Source: Entamoeba invadens IP1 (lineage: Eukaryota; Evosea; Mastigamoebida; Endamoebidae). From it: a DNA stretch of 64,000 bases. Position numbers and translations under genes: made by a program. Shown piece after piece: positions 20,418 through 31,056 of the stretch (within the stretch, counting starts at the first letter, position 1; every line of letters begins with the position of its first letter). The notes below the pieces were generated by a model. The model worked only from the letters and a program-made list of their open reading frames with translations, was not told the DNA's origin and did not search any database. The stretch is taken from the NCBI RefSeq assembly GCF_000330505.1, contig NW_004440440.1, forward strand, positions 14,434 to 78,433, read 5' to 3'.

Positions 20418-22514
20418 GGGAAAAGTCCTTTTCGAGTTTTTTCCTCGTTTTTTCAGTAGAAATTCATTCTGCAAAAAAAATACATTGGTGGTGTATTTTT
20501 GGAAAGATCGGATTCTCTTCGCCCGGTATGGCACACAAAAAACTACCCGCCCTTCGACTCTCACTATTTTTGTAAAATTCATTAGTCTTTCTTGGTATTC
20601 CTGTTGTTCTCTTTCATTGGTCAGTTTATCATGATTTTATTGGCTGTTTCGTAGACAGAAATTTGCTGGAACTAACCGGGAATTGGGTTATTGTATTCTT
20701 CTAATTTTTTATTTTCTAGTTCTGCGGCTGCTTCGTCGGAATGAATTATCGTTGAATTGTGGTTTATTTTACTATTTATATGGTATCGGTGTGAGGTAAA
20801 GAAAAGAAAACAGGGTGATTGGAGTTATAGACTGTTTTTAGCTCCTTAAATCAAAAACTAATTAATTTCGGTGTTTTCTGCGGGAAGTAACGGGATTGTT
20901 TTTAATGAAAAAAGCATTCGTTGTTATTGTCAAAACATTCGGGAAATTGCGGGAGATTAATAACTCACTGAAAAGCTTTTTTATAACACACTTAATAGAA
21001 AAAATTCTGTGATGTTTTTTATTTTTTTATTTTTTGTGTTTTTAGGGGTGTTTCGAACAATTGGTTTTAACGGTAAGACAATGGGGTGTTGCCAAACATA
21101 AAATAATTTCAACTAGTTTCTGGTGATTGTTGAAAAACTTCATCTGTGGAAGTTCCGATATAATGAAGTAAAAGAGTTGGCAATACTGTGTGAAATGAGA
21201 AACATTTCTGTAACTCCAAAACAAAACATTACAACACATAATAGGAATTTAAAAAGCCGAGTGAGTAAAACGACTTGAAATGTGCTTTTGGATAATTATA
21301 TTTAATTAAACTGTTTTACTCATATTGTAAATAAGTAACGTTATTCCATCATATTTATTGAAATTGCGTTATTTGACTTTAAAATATACCTTTTCATGGC
21401 TATTCTTTACCATTTTTTGATAATTCCATTTAAAATTTTTGTTATGTCAAATTCGGAAACAAAAACAACACCCCATGTTTTAATAAAGTTGGTTTTGTGT
21501 GACTCATTCCTTTTTAATATGATGAAAATGGGTGAATTATTCTCTTTTTTTCAATTAGTAATGGTTACATATATTTTTTGGAAATGGAATGTAATCTTTT
21601 ATTGATTTGTCATTTATAATTGGTTAAAGTATATAGTCTTTATTAACTCTTTTAGTGATTAAGTTTGTTTAAAGATGGGTCAATAGAATTCAATCATACT
21701 TAATGGAGTGATTGAATGTTGGGATGATGTTTAAAGAAGTCACTCAATCCAAATTAAAGAAGTTTGGTTAATAATAAAAACAACACTCGATAATTACTTG
21801 GGTTTATTAAACTTATCATAAGTAACAAAATATTCATTTTGTTGTTTTGCCATATAATAAGATAAAATTTTCAAATAGCAAGTAATTCAATTGTTCATGT
21901 TTCTCCGTTTAACTTTTTCTATTAACATAATGTTCTTATTTTAAAACAATTGTTATCAAATAGTAATGAGTTAATGAAATTTTAAATAAAAATAGAAATC
22001 CACGTCATCGATTCTATTTTTGAAATTATAAAGTCATTAATATTTTTACAATTATCGATAATAGAGTCTATTTATTAAGTTTTCAAGACTTATATGATTA
22101 AGAACAATATTGTAATTCAATTGCTATTTCTTTATGAACAAAATAAATTAAAAAATTAATTTAACATTGTCAATGACTAAATTCGATAAACATGTTTTTG
22201 AACAATTCAAAACGAGCCATTGAATTTGGGATGCATAATAAAAAATTAATATGAGACCGTGTCTCTATCATACGAATTGTGAATCTAAGTCTGATAACCA
22301 AATTAAGTAATAATAAGAATGAATAATAAAAAAGAATATTTTTCCATGACTATTATAATAACTATACTATTTATTCTATAATATATAACATAATATTATA
22401 ATATAATGATATATTATAATATTATAATAGCAATCTCTAATTTTATTATTCATTTAATAAATTATTAATTAAGAATTTGTTAATTATTATACCCATTTAA
22501 TTACTAATAACTTA
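20418..22514. other. Long AT-rich spacer
   Basis: About 2.1 kb without a convincing gene. The first 250 bases are the leader and promoter of the unnamed-family gene. Frames at 21042-21239 (-) and 21396-21605 (+) are short, with random-looking composition. From 22350 to 22440 there is a patch of alternating ATAAT and ATTAT that could form cruciforms. It may hold an unannotated RNA or decayed element, but nothing can be shown by eye. Confidence 0.4.
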
Positions 22515-23736
22515 CTATTTCTGAGAGTAATTGAAATATAGTGGAAATGCCATTCCACTACAGCACTTAACATTTACGTCTTTTGTCTTTTTATACTCTT
22601 TAAATGACACATTCGTTATTGGGACTTTCGAAGGGTGGACTCCACTGATTTTCGAGTCGTTTGTGAAGTTTTTAAACATTGGCGTTTTTCTGAACTCATT
22701 GAGAAAAGCAGCTCCATAATCAGACACGTCTCCACTTGGGAAGATTTTCCCTTTACTCTGTATGCCTACGTTAATAGCTCCAATGACATATCGTAGCACC
22801 AGTTCTTCGACTAAATCGTCTCTTTGTTATTTTAATAACAATTTTAATAACGTTTTAATATTAAAAAAACAAACAATTAAGCGACTTTGACGCATTGAGA
22901 AGTTCTGTTGTAAAAATTTTGTCCGCCTTTGTAAGTGCAGCAGTCTTCTTGTACTCACCATTGAGAGAAACCCCCTTCTCGCTTACTATACAATCAATTT
23001 CAGACATTTCTCTGAAGAACACGGAAGTTCCTGCGAATATTTGTACGTTTGTGAGTAAATCGATTTCAGAGAGTGTGCAGTGTAAGAGTGACCTTTTTGG
23101 TTGAGCAGTGAATCCGATTTCTTTCAAATTGAGAGGAGCTGGGAATAGAGCGCCAGGGATGAATGAAAGAATGGTAATAACCCAATGACTGTTTTCCTCG
23201 GCTGAATTGATGTTATTGACACAGACTCTGGAATTGAGTAAAATCATTTTAATGAGGGAGACGATATTTTGGCCGCATGTGTTGACAAGGGAACATGGGT
23301 CTGGTAAGTGGTAATCCCCCATTTCAAATGAGTCATTCAACGCCTTATAAATAGCTTGTAACAGTTCCAAATTGATGAAAGTGTTCTGTGCGAAGTATAA
23401 CTCGCAAAGTGGCTTGAACCGTTGGACCACCACGTGTAAATAAGGGCTTTGTGTTAATAAGCAGAGTGCGACGGTTTCCTCCGGCGACGGATTCTCAGGA
23501 CGTGACAAAAACAGTGCAGAAGTTGATTTGAATATCCATGATACCCCATACATGGGCGTGTCGATCGTTCGCGATGGAACGGTAAAATAGTTGTACTCTC
23601 CGTTACATTCAGGTAAGCATATATAAGGTATTGAATTATAGTTGTAAGGTGAAGTACTCGGGAATGGAGGGTATACTGTAATGACATTGCGTTGTGTTGA
23701 GCACAGAAGGAGGTGTTTGACCACACACGATGTCAT
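22515..23736 (-). CDS. DENN-domain protein, AVL9/DENND10-like (two exons)
   Basis: Exons 22875-23736 and 22515-22810 are joined by a 64-base GTTTGT...TAG intron. They give about 384 residues, reading LNFEELVLRYVIGAIN across the joint. The DENN pattern is visible: IPYICLPECNG (uDENN strand), FTVPSRTIDTPMYGVSWIF, a core helix with NIVSLIKMILLNSRVCVN and VITILSFIPGALFP, and a dDENN-type tail with DYGAAFLNEFRKTPMFKNF. DENN proteins act as Rab exchange factors or scaffolds; AVL9 works in late secretion. The length fits the small DENND10/AVL9-type architecture. The ATG at 23736 is chosen because upstream residues do not look conserved. Confidence 0.72.
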
Positions 23737-23807
23737 CTGTTTTTGATAGTATATTAATAGTTCTTTACTATACAATTTACTAGAACAAAATGCAATCACC
23801 AATCCAT

Positions 23808-23987
23808 TTATTTGTCGCCTTCGATGATCTTCCTGCGCTGTTCGAGTAACATAGCCAACTTCCCCTCGTATTGTCTGGCAAGTTCTATGTCGAGAACTTT
23901 ATACTTTAATTCGTAAGAGCGGACGTATTGATTGAGTTGATAGAGCAAATTTAAATTAGTCCTTTGCGAAGGCTCTTGTGTTTCCAT
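23808..23987 (-). CDS. 59-residue microprotein resembling a NAP1 dimerisation helix
   Basis: A complete ATG-to-TAA frame starting METQEPSQRTNLNLLYQLNQ. Its C-terminal half (ELARQYEGKLAMLLEQRRKIIEGDK in two parts) follows the pattern of the long dimerisation helix of NAP1/SET histone chaperones, where a heptad helix ends in an EQR.xII.G motif. No NAP core domain follows; the next gene downstream is the DENN protein, 72 bases away on the same strand. Codon use is like the neighbouring genes and unlike spacer DNA. It may be a real small coiled-coil protein, a stand-alone NAP helix, or a gene remnant. Confidence 0.6.
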   Translation of the reverse strand: METQEPSQRTNLNLLYQLNQYVRSYELKYKVLDIELARQYEGKLAMLLEQRRKIIEGDK

Positions 23988-24144
23988 TCCCTTCTGTTTT
24001 ATACAATTTTGTTCCTTTTATTTTCTTAGTAGCTATTATTAATAATTATTAGAAAAATTATAGTATTCTTATAATTTAAACTGTATTGAATTAATATGGT
24101 TAAATATTAAAATAGAAAATCATAAAGAACTAAAAAAGAAGTGA

Positions 24145-25368
24145 ATGCTAGTGTTTGCTTTGATTGTATTGGGTCTGGCAGATATAAGTGGGGAGGGGTA
24201 CGCTACTTGTACAACCCCTTACGAATTAAAGACTTTCCCCTTCTCCGAGAAATTCATTGTCGACGAAAAACAGAAGTTCCCCGGCGACTGTGGGGAGGAT
24301 AGTACTGACCAAAGTAGTGTCTGGTTGAAACTAGTCAATACTAATACAGAACCTATTGTCTATAATATCGTGACAGATGCCAGTTTGGCCTTTCACAATT
24401 CATGCGACAGTGAATGCATCGACACATTACCTTCAACTACAACCCTCACCGTCCCAGCTACCGCCACTTTTTTGTTGGTATTGAAATCAAATGAAACAGT
24501 CCAATTTGCTATCAACGCGCTTGAGAAAAGCGACGCAACGTCCCCGATTTTAATCCCACAATTCCCATTCAATGGGGTGTACCAAACTGCAAAAACAGGT
24601 ACAAAATGCTTCCCAACCTCACTCGGCGCCGTGTTCTCGTTGCCGGATTTTGGGAAGTACTCGGCGCAGTTGAATACTTATGGGTCGTCTGTTAGTCTTG
24701 TCGCTTATTACGAAGACGAATCAAAATGTTATAAACCTCTTCAAACTCTTACAGACGGCGTCCTTTATTTGGATATGAAAAATGAATATTATTATATCAC
24801 CAATAAATTCCAATTGATTTCAATTGAGGAAGAACCATACGAGTATGGAGTCATTGCTGTCAATTTTGAGTACAAGGAAGGACCAGTGTGCACAAACGCA
24901 GTTGACTTGGTGGCAACATCCGATGGCGCAAATGTCACTGGAATCATTTATTCGGGAACGTTAAAAGGAAAAGACGCATGCTCAACACAAGAAATGGCTT
25001 TTGAATATGTCAGATTGATTGGGGGCGACTGCAAAGTGACAATCACCACAGGTAAGAAAACACCAATTGAAGTGCATCTGTTCGACACGTGCGATATGAA
25101 GGAATGCGTGAAGAGCTACTCGACGGACGAAACAACGCTCACGTTCGACGTTGCGTTTGACGACCAAATATACGTCAAAATAGCAACATCGAGCGAAGAA
25201 AATCTGAGCTTTAATATCAACGCAGAGAATAACTCGAAACTGTCCACTGGAATGATCGTGTTCATCGTCATCTTTGTTATCATCGCGCTCCTTGTGATCG
25301 TGGCCGGTATCGTCGCTGTCGTATTAGCAGTCATCAGACAGAAGAAGTCCACATACAGCAGTCTCTAA
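24145..25368 (+). CDS. Type I membrane protein with PPC-like repeats and YSSL tail (CPBF-like)
   Basis: 407 residues: a short N-terminal hydrophobic signal (MLVFALIVLGLADISG), a beta-rich ectodomain with paired cysteines, a transmembrane helix near residues 369-396 (MIVFIVIFVIIALLVIVAGI) and a short cytosolic tail ending STYSSL. The last four residues form a YxxPhi endosomal sorting signal. The ectodomain holds at least two segments resembling bacterial pre-peptidase C-terminal (PPC) domains. This layout, with signal, PPC-like lumenal domain, single helix and terminal YxxPhi, is that of Entamoeba cysteine-protease-binding family (CPBF) receptors, though those are about twice as long. Ligand specificity cannot be inferred. 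Confidence 0.6.
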   Translation: MLVFALIVLGLADISGEGYATCTTPYELKTFPFSEKFIVDEKQKFPGDCGEDSTDQSSVWLKLVNTNTEPIVYNIVTDASLAFHNSCDSECIDTLPSTTTLTVPATATFLLVLKSNETVQFAINALEKSDATSPILIPQFPFNGVYQTAKTGTKCFPTSLGAVFSLPDFGKYSAQLNTYGSSVSLVAYYEDESKCYKPLQTLTDGVLYLDMKNEYYYITNKFQLISIEEEPYEYGVIAVNFEYKEGPVCTNAVDLVATSDGANVTGIIYSGTLKGKDACSTQEMAFEYVRLIGGDCKVTITTGKKTPIEVHLFDTCDMKECVKSYSTDETTLTFDVAFDDQIYVKIATSSEENLSFNINAENNSKLSTGMIVFIVIFVIIALLVIVAGIVAVVLAVIRQKKSTYSSL

Positions 25369-25498
25369 GCTTATTACTTTAACACCTGTTTTTCGTGTAC
25401 TCTTCTCAATAATACTATACATGGTAATTAATTAAACTATAATTATAGAAATTGTCTTTGAACATGGAGGGAATTTGATAAGAGAACTTTAAAATGTG

Positions 25499-26233
25499 AT
25501 GTTCGAATTTGCTAGACTGAAGGCGGAGATCGGGAAGACACAAATCGTCGGGGCGGGTATTGTCGCGTTGTTGGTTGTGTTGACCGTTGTAGTCAACGCA
25601 TTCCCAACACACAAAATGGACATTCCAAACGACAACAACAATTACAACTTCAACCACACATTCAGGAAAAGCACTTTTCCGTTTCTGATTTGTTGTATTC
25701 TCTTTTGGGGTATTAACATCGTGTTCATTGTGTATTTTGCAAAGAAGCGCAACTCAACTAAGTACCTCATCAACGTGTTACTTCTGTTCGCATTCTCCGT
25801 TGCGCTGAATCGATTTGCAACGGATGCATTCAAGAAGTTTGCTGGGCGCCCTCGGCCAAATCAATTTTCTCTCGAGTCCAACGGTAAAGCAGGGCAACTA
25901 TATTTAAGTTTTCCAAGTGGTCACTCTTCAATGGTGTTCAACGCGTCAGCATTTCTCTTTTTGTTACTGTGTGGCGAGTTCAAAATATTTGGAGGTGAAG
26001 GGAGTTTAATGGGGTTGTTTGCATGTGGACTGCCTCTCTTGTTTGCTGGTGTTGTTGCAGTCTCACGAACGCGCGACTTTTATCACCATTATGAGGATAT
26101 CGTCGCTGGTTTGTTGATTGGATGCATCATATCGATTGTGTGCTACTTCTCGAGATTTGAGTCGTTAAGTGGGCAATATTGTGGCGAAATTGAAAAAGAA
26201 GAGGATGCCGAAGGAGATAATTACATTGTCTGA
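25499..26233 (+). CDS. PAP2-family lipid phosphate phosphatase
   Basis: 244 residues from the ATG at 25499. The three PAP2 catalytic motifs are complete: KFAGRPRP (about 112-119), PSGHSS (about 138-143) and SRTRDFYHHYED (about 187-198), with the catalytic histidines in the second and third. There are about six hydrophobic membrane segments, and a glycosylatable N..NFNHTF loop after the first. Such enzymes dephosphorylate phosphatidic acid, lysophosphatidic acid or related lipids at the plasma or Golgi membrane. The stop codon overlaps the 3' end of the convergent downstream gene by 13 bases. Confidence 0.92.
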   Translation: MFEFARLKAEIGKTQIVGAGIVALLVVLTVVVNAFPTHKMDIPNDNNNYNFNHTFRKSTFPFLICCILFWGINIVFIVYFAKKRNSTKYLINVLLLFAFSVALNRFATDAFKKFAGRPRPNQFSLESNGKAGQLYLSFPSGHSSMVFNASAFLFLLLCGEFKIFGGEGSLMGLFACGLPLLFAGVVAVSRTRDFYHHYEDIVAGLLIGCIISIVCYFSRFESLSGQYCGEIEKEEDAEGDNYIV

Positions 26234-26613
26234 GTGTTGTTGGTTGGACTTTTTGCGAGACTGCTCAGCGCGTTTGCGTACTCTGCGGCGAATGATTCAG
26301 TGTCAGTGATGTGCAAGAGGCAATCAATCTTTGATAATTCTTTGTTAATGCGTTCAGGGTTTGCATTTTTAGTGATTAAACGCCGGTGTTCAATGAGTTG
26401 TGACGATTTTAATCTGCTCAACATCTCCGCTTTGCCTTCTTCCATTTTCTCGATGTGAGAGTCAACAAGTTTGGTGATTTTTCGAAGATACTCCAGGGCA
26501 GTGTGAGTTTTCCGAGGCTTTTTCTCCTCATTTTCTTTGGAAAGAACATTGCTCTTTCCCACTATTTCTTCGCCTAATATAGGCCCAAATTCTTCTCTTT
26601 TTTCATCCCTCAT
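26221..26613 (-). CDS. Unassigned coiled-coil protein
   Basis: 130 residues from the first ATG at 26613; the frame stays open to 26709 but only with a TTG start. It is highly charged and predicted helical, especially about residues 40-110 (KLVDSHIEKMEEGKAEMLSR). No recognised domain. It overlaps the 3' end of the PAP2 gene by 13 bases in convergent orientation. Codon use matches neighbouring genes, which supports a real protein. Confidence 0.6.
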   Translation of the reverse strand: MRDEKREEFGPILGEEIVGKSNVLSKENEEKKPRKTHTALEYLRKITKLVDSHIEKMEEGKAEMLSRLKSSQLIEHRRLITKNANPERINKELSKIDCLLHITDTESFAAEYANALSSLAKSPTNNTQTM

Positions 26614-26887
26614 CTCGTTCCGCAGTTCACTCGTTTTGTCAATCTTAGTTTTTTCAGTTTTATGATTTTTTGTCGAATGGAACTTAATAAATTTGAAAAT
26701 ACACAACAATTCTTATTATTCTATGATATACATATGTACCAACAACATTATAGATCATGTTTGAATATCAAAATTTGTATGTTGTCAATCACAGAATGCA
26801 TTTACAAACTTATGTTGGTACAAAACTAAAGAATTGCTATCATAAAATTTTATAAATAAATTTTTATTGTAAAAAACTCAATAAATC

Positions 26888-28318
26888 ATGACTTATCAAA
26901 ACCCAATAGAGATCGATGATTGCGACGACTATCGCGTGTTTGAGGACAAGACTTCGTGTATTTCTTCGGTAACCGAAAACAAAGACGGGTTTCATGTTCC
27001 TCCCAAGCTACCTCAATCTTGTATAGACGCGGACAGACAATACGAAAGCCATCCTGTTATGGAAAAAGATAGATGCAAAAATCAAGTTTTCAAAAAACAC
27101 GATCTGCTTCGAAAAAGGAGAGAAGTGTGGAACGAGATTGAGAAGGTGAACGAGGAGGCGGAACAACAGAGAATACAAGGCAAGAATTTAAGGTACAAAG
27201 AAAACCCGTCTCAACAAGGCGTATTGGTGATTACACCTGACGAAGACTCATCCGACGACAGAAAGGTGCCACACGATGTCATCGAAATAAGCGAGAATTC
27301 TGACAACAAGGAGGTTAACGAAGAAGACCCTGTGTTAAGTGAACCAATAATTTCATTAAGAAACACAGAGATTATCGATTTGGTAGATTGCAGCGACGAC
27401 GAAAAGAGCGATAGTGAAGATGACTGTGTGTTGGTAAATGTGTTCCGACCAACAGTGAAGAAAGACGAACACGAGAAAATAAATGACGTGACAGACAGAA
27501 CTGATATAACTTGCAGAAGAGTGTTTAGTATTGACGGAGAAAGAACACGAATAAGAGAAGACGCGATGCACATTGAAGTTTTGCAAGAAGGGGTTTTCGA
27601 GGTCGGGATACACAGCGTCGACTGCACCAACTTATTGAGTTTTGACAAGGGAGGTGCGATTTCGTTGATGAAAATGTGCCAAAAAGGGAGTAATATCGAG
27701 TTTGTTAAAAGGAATGACAAAGTAACAATGTCACTTGATGTCGGGAAACAGAGAAACACGATTAGCTTGGTGATGAAGTGCGATCAGAACGGAGACATCA
27801 TCGAGCAACCCGTTTTATGCCAGTCGTTTATCGCATCAAGAGGAAATCTAACGTTTGTTCAATTTGAAAATTTGTTGACACGATTTCCAAATCCAGAAAA
27901 CTGTGGGTATAATTTTCAAAACACGCAAGAGTTTGGCAGAATTTGGAACACATCAATTTACCAACTGAAAATGGACGGGCAGAACTTGCACGACGTTGTG
28001 GGGTTTCAGTTTAGTAAAGCAAAAAATGAATTGATGATGGGCGAGAGATTGGTGAGGGACATCGGACTGTTTCTTGGAAAGTACATTGGGCAATACTTGG
28101 TGAAGGTGTATAACAGGTACGCGTTTGTGAAGTATTATAGTGGAAAACCATTTGCGACGTTTCGAAGCCCACTTAGAAAATTGGGCGATTATTTTGTGTT
28201 GAAACAACTTGTTTGTGCAATGCATCACATGAGCTGGGAGCAAATGGCAAAGGACTTAATTGGTGGGAGTTTGGAAGACTTGCGTGAGCTTATCTATACG
28301 TATCGCAAGTATACATAA
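26888..28318 (+). CDS. Unassigned protein with several SUMO-interaction-like motifs
   Basis: 476 residues. The N-terminal 190 are acidic and disordered and hold four short hydrophobic cores followed by acidic residues: NPIEIDDCDD, VLVITPDEDSSDD, VIEISENSD and IIDLVDCSDDE. The last two are classic SUMO-interaction motif shapes. The C-terminal 270 residues are folded, mixed alpha/beta, and not recognised (ending ELIYTYRKYT). An arrangement of tandem SIMs suggests a nuclear protein binding poly-SUMO chains, such as a STUbL or a repair scaffold, but no RING finger is present. Confidence 0.65.
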   Translation: MTYQNPIEIDDCDDYRVFEDKTSCISSVTENKDGFHVPPKLPQSCIDADRQYESHPVMEKDRCKNQVFKKHDLLRKRREVWNEIEKVNEEAEQQRIQGKNLRYKENPSQQGVLVITPDEDSSDDRKVPHDVIEISENSDNKEVNEEDPVLSEPIISLRNTEIIDLVDCSDDEKSDSEDDCVLVNVFRPTVKKDEHEKINDVTDRTDITCRRVFSIDGERTRIREDAMHIEVLQEGVFEVGIHSVDCTNLLSFDKGGAISLMKMCQKGSNIEFVKRNDKVTMSLDVGKQRNTISLVMKCDQNGDIIEQPVLCQSFIASRGNLTFVQFENLLTRFPNPENCGYNFQNTQEFGRIWNTSIYQLKMDGQNLHDVVGFQFSKAKNELMMGERLVRDIGLFLGKYIGQYLVKVYNRYAFVKYYSGKPFATFRSPLRKLGDYFVLKQLVCAMHHMSWEQMAKDLIGGSLEDLRELIYTYRKYT

Positions 28319-28429
28319 ACACTCCCCATTGTTAATTGTAGTGTGTATTACTTTTGTGTACAAATCGACAAAAAAAAATTCAACCAAAGGAATACAACAT
28401 AATAATTACACTATTTTGTGAAATACACT

Positions 28430-30178
28430 TCAGGGAAAAACAAAGCAAGTTTTGTGACGCGATACAATTGGGATAGCGAAACAGTTCTTTTTGATAGTAA
28501 TGGGCGTGTTGTTATCAAATAGGAATACGTAAAGAACTTTTGCTGAATTGAAGAAATCGTCAAGAAACAGCGCGCTGCAGTCATATAAGCAAAAGAAGTT
28601 TAAATTGAGAGACTTTGCATTGAAAACGCGAATTTCGGACTTCTCGATTTTGAGGGAAACGAGAGAAGAAGGAAGGTGTACCGACACGTCGAATGAGTCG
28701 ATGATCTTGAGATTGAGCAACCCAATGTCTATTAAGTTGATTGCCTTTTTGTAACAAACGGAGACGAGTTTGAGTGAACGAAGCGAACGTGGAAATTTGA
28801 GTTCTGTGAAGTCGCCATCCAAACACAATTTTGTCAAGTTATTAAGTTTAATAAGATCAGCAGAAGTTTTCATTGAAAGTCTGATAAAGAGTTTTTTCAA
28901 CGAAAGTGATGTGTTGACAACTGACGCTGACTCGAGACGCAAATAAGTGAGACTTGGAGGGAAAAGCACGTCTTGCTTTGTGAATCCGTCCGTTGTGAGT
29001 TCCTTTAGATTAGTCAATCCGTTGAAGTTAGCATAATTTCCGATAGTGTGGATCTTAGTGAGTGAAGTGAGAGCGTTCAAGTCGAAGTTGAAAGTAGAAA
29101 AGAAACATTGGAGGTAGTACAAGTGAGGTAAATTGTCAAATGAGAGCGCCGAGTTGTTTGTTGTGAGTGAACTTACAGACAAAGGAATAGATCCGTTGTA
29201 CCTGGACTGATTAATTGTTAGTCCTTTTAGATGGACATTTGGAACGACACGATCCCCAACAGCTTCTATGTTATTTGGATATGTTATAAGAAGCCAAGGG
29301 ACATCATTTTTAATTTCAGATAAAAATGTGTATTGAGAAAGGTCTAAACAGACTTTTCTATGCACAGGAGTATCTGAAACAACAAAGGAATTTGGTTTGA
29401 GTAAGATACTTGTAGGAAGATATTTTGTAAGAAATTCAGTGAATGTGTAACACTGTGGAGCGACTTGGATAACTACTTGGGTAGACATATTCACATGAAA
29501 ATATTTCGACATTCCACAAATATAGTCTTTACAACAGAACACTATATCGTTCTTCAATTTTGGCATTTCAAAGGTATTGAGCAAAGACGGAGAAATACAG
29601 TCGGCAAAGAATCGGACGTTCGGAGCTTTGCACTGGCACACCAAATCGATAACACTATAATTGAGTTCTTTGTAACAGTAAATACCAACATAATTTAACA
29701 CAGGAAGCGCATTAACTGCTTCGACAAAGGATGGTTTGACCTCCAAACAAGTGACTTTGATTTTCTTGAGTGCTTCAAATTGATTGAAGTTAAAACAGTT
29801 GAATTTGTTGTTGACAGTGAGTTCGACTATTTGCTGTTTTAAGTCATCCAATATGTTTGGAGTGCACGCGGAAGTTACAATAATTCGGTGGATATTTTTA
29901 TTTTCCAAGACGCGTTTTTTGAAGCAAAGCAACAAATTTTCGTCGATGCGGACAGTTTCGATTTTTTCGTATAAAAGTAGTTCTTTCGAAAACTGAATAT
30001 TCCTTTGAATTTTTTCGGCATTAAACAATGAAGAGATGTTCGACTTGATGTTCAGTGGATTAATTTTCAACATCAAAACAACGTCTTGGCATTTTTTATT
30101 AATTTGAATGAAATTGACGGCCATACGGAAATCAGTATTGAACCGAAGTACAATCGCCAGAAAGCACTTCTCTAACAT
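28430..30178 (-). CDS. Leucine-rich repeat protein (Entamoeba BspA-like family)
   Basis: 582 residues. The N terminus (MLEKCFLAIVLRFNTD, then VNFIQINKKCQDVVLMLKINP) matches the F-box-like head common to a large Entamoeba LRR family. The second half holds irregular leucine-rich repeats, for example LTNLKELTTDGF, SLTYLRLESASV and LNNLTKLCLDGDF, spaced about 20-23 residues. No signal peptide or membrane helix. Members of this family are numerous and mostly of unknown function; some are surface-associated by an atypical route. Confidence 0.8.
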   Translation of the reverse strand: MLEKCFLAIVLRFNTDFRMAVNFIQINKKCQDVVLMLKINPLNIKSNISSLFNAEKIQRNIQFSKELLLYEKIETVRIDENLLLCFKKRVLENKNIHRIIVTSACTPNILDDLKQQIVELTVNNKFNCFNFNQFEALKKIKVTCLEVKPSFVEAVNALPVLNYVGIYCYKELNYSVIDLVCQCKAPNVRFFADCISPSLLNTFEMPKLKNDIVFCCKDYICGMSKYFHVNMSTQVVIQVAPQCYTFTEFLTKYLPTSILLKPNSFVVSDTPVHRKVCLDLSQYTFLSEIKNDVPWLLITYPNNIEAVGDRVVPNVHLKGLTINQSRYNGSIPLSVSSLTTNNSALSFDNLPHLYYLQCFFSTFNFDLNALTSLTKIHTIGNYANFNGLTNLKELTTDGFTKQDVLFPPSLTYLRLESASVVNTSLSLKKLFIRLSMKTSADLIKLNNLTKLCLDGDFTELKFPRSLRSLKLVSVCYKKAINLIDIGLLNLKIIDSFDVSVHLPSSLVSLKIEKSEIRVFNAKSLNLNFFCLYDCSALFLDDFFNSAKVLYVFLFDNNTPITIKKNCFAIPIVSRHKTCFVFP

Positions 30179-30225
30179 GTCTAATTGAATTTTTCAAGTT
30201 TATTGCATCTCAAATATACAATTCA

Positions 30226-31056
30226 ATGTCGACCGACGACAAATCCGGTTCAGAAGACAAAATCGAGGGAGACGACGTTTCAATCGACGTGGACGATGTT
30301 ATAAAACAAGTCGAAAACAAGAAAAGAACATTCCTTTGTAAGGAGGATTTACGCAACGTGAAAATTTTCGAGGTAAAACAATTCGGAGGGTTAAATAATA
30401 AAATTATAGTTTATGAAACTAATAAGAAACTCTTGCTGGAATTGAAAGAAGTAGTCTTCGAGTATGGGTCGACCTACAATCCACCTTCTATGCTCAGTGG
30501 ACACAACCAAATGATCGCAACTCCATTTGACCTGTTTTTCTTAGCTTTGCATTTCCTAACTATAGAACACGTGTTAAGTCTACACGCCACAGAGAAACAG
30601 TACGTCAGTTTGGTATTATAAATATTTACTGTATTTATAGTAATTTAACTAATAGTAACTAGTTTAATACCCGAAGAGTTTCGAGAGGTGTTATATAGTG
30701 TATCAACGGCACTACTAATAGAGAACGCCGGTGTCATTGAAGTTGATGAGAATGCAGTGAAAGAGATATTGCGATTGAAAAGAGAAGCGATTAGTCTAGT
30801 CACTTTGAATACGGAGAAACAGTCGTCTAAGAAGACCACATTAGACGCCTTTGTTAAACGAGTCACTGTGAAAGATATAGATGTCTTATACCCATATGTA
30901 GGCCCGTTTTGGTTTGATAGAATGGGATGGGAACCCGTTGAAGAGGAAGAGGACTGTTTACACGCAGACGAGTATCACAAATATGCTGTGAAAAAGAAGG
31001 CGCGAACAACGAAGAAAAAGACCACGAAAAGAACAAGACAACCAAAGTCCGAGTAA
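30226..31056 (+). CDS. Ribonuclease H2 subunit B candidate (two exons)
   Basis: Exons 30226-30607 and 30656-31056 join through a 48-base GTTTGG...TAG intron into 260 residues, reading EKQYVITSLIPEEFREV over the joint. The stretch MIATPFDLFFLALHFL matches the most conserved part of RNase H2B (TP.DPLFLLLPYL), followed by a helical region and a lysine-rich tail as in the family. RNase H2B is a non-catalytic subunit of the trimer that removes ribonucleotides and RNA-DNA hybrids. The first 30 residues are acidic. Similarity is limited to one strong block, so the call is moderate. Confidence 0.6.

Noticed and set aside
21396..21605. 69-codon frame MAILYHFLIIPF...
   Set aside because: Isolated in AT-rich spacer with composition of random A/T DNA.
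22370..22440. Alternating ATAAT/TATTA patch that could form a cruciform
   Set aside because: Imperfect, low-complexity A/T sequence with no flanking duplication.
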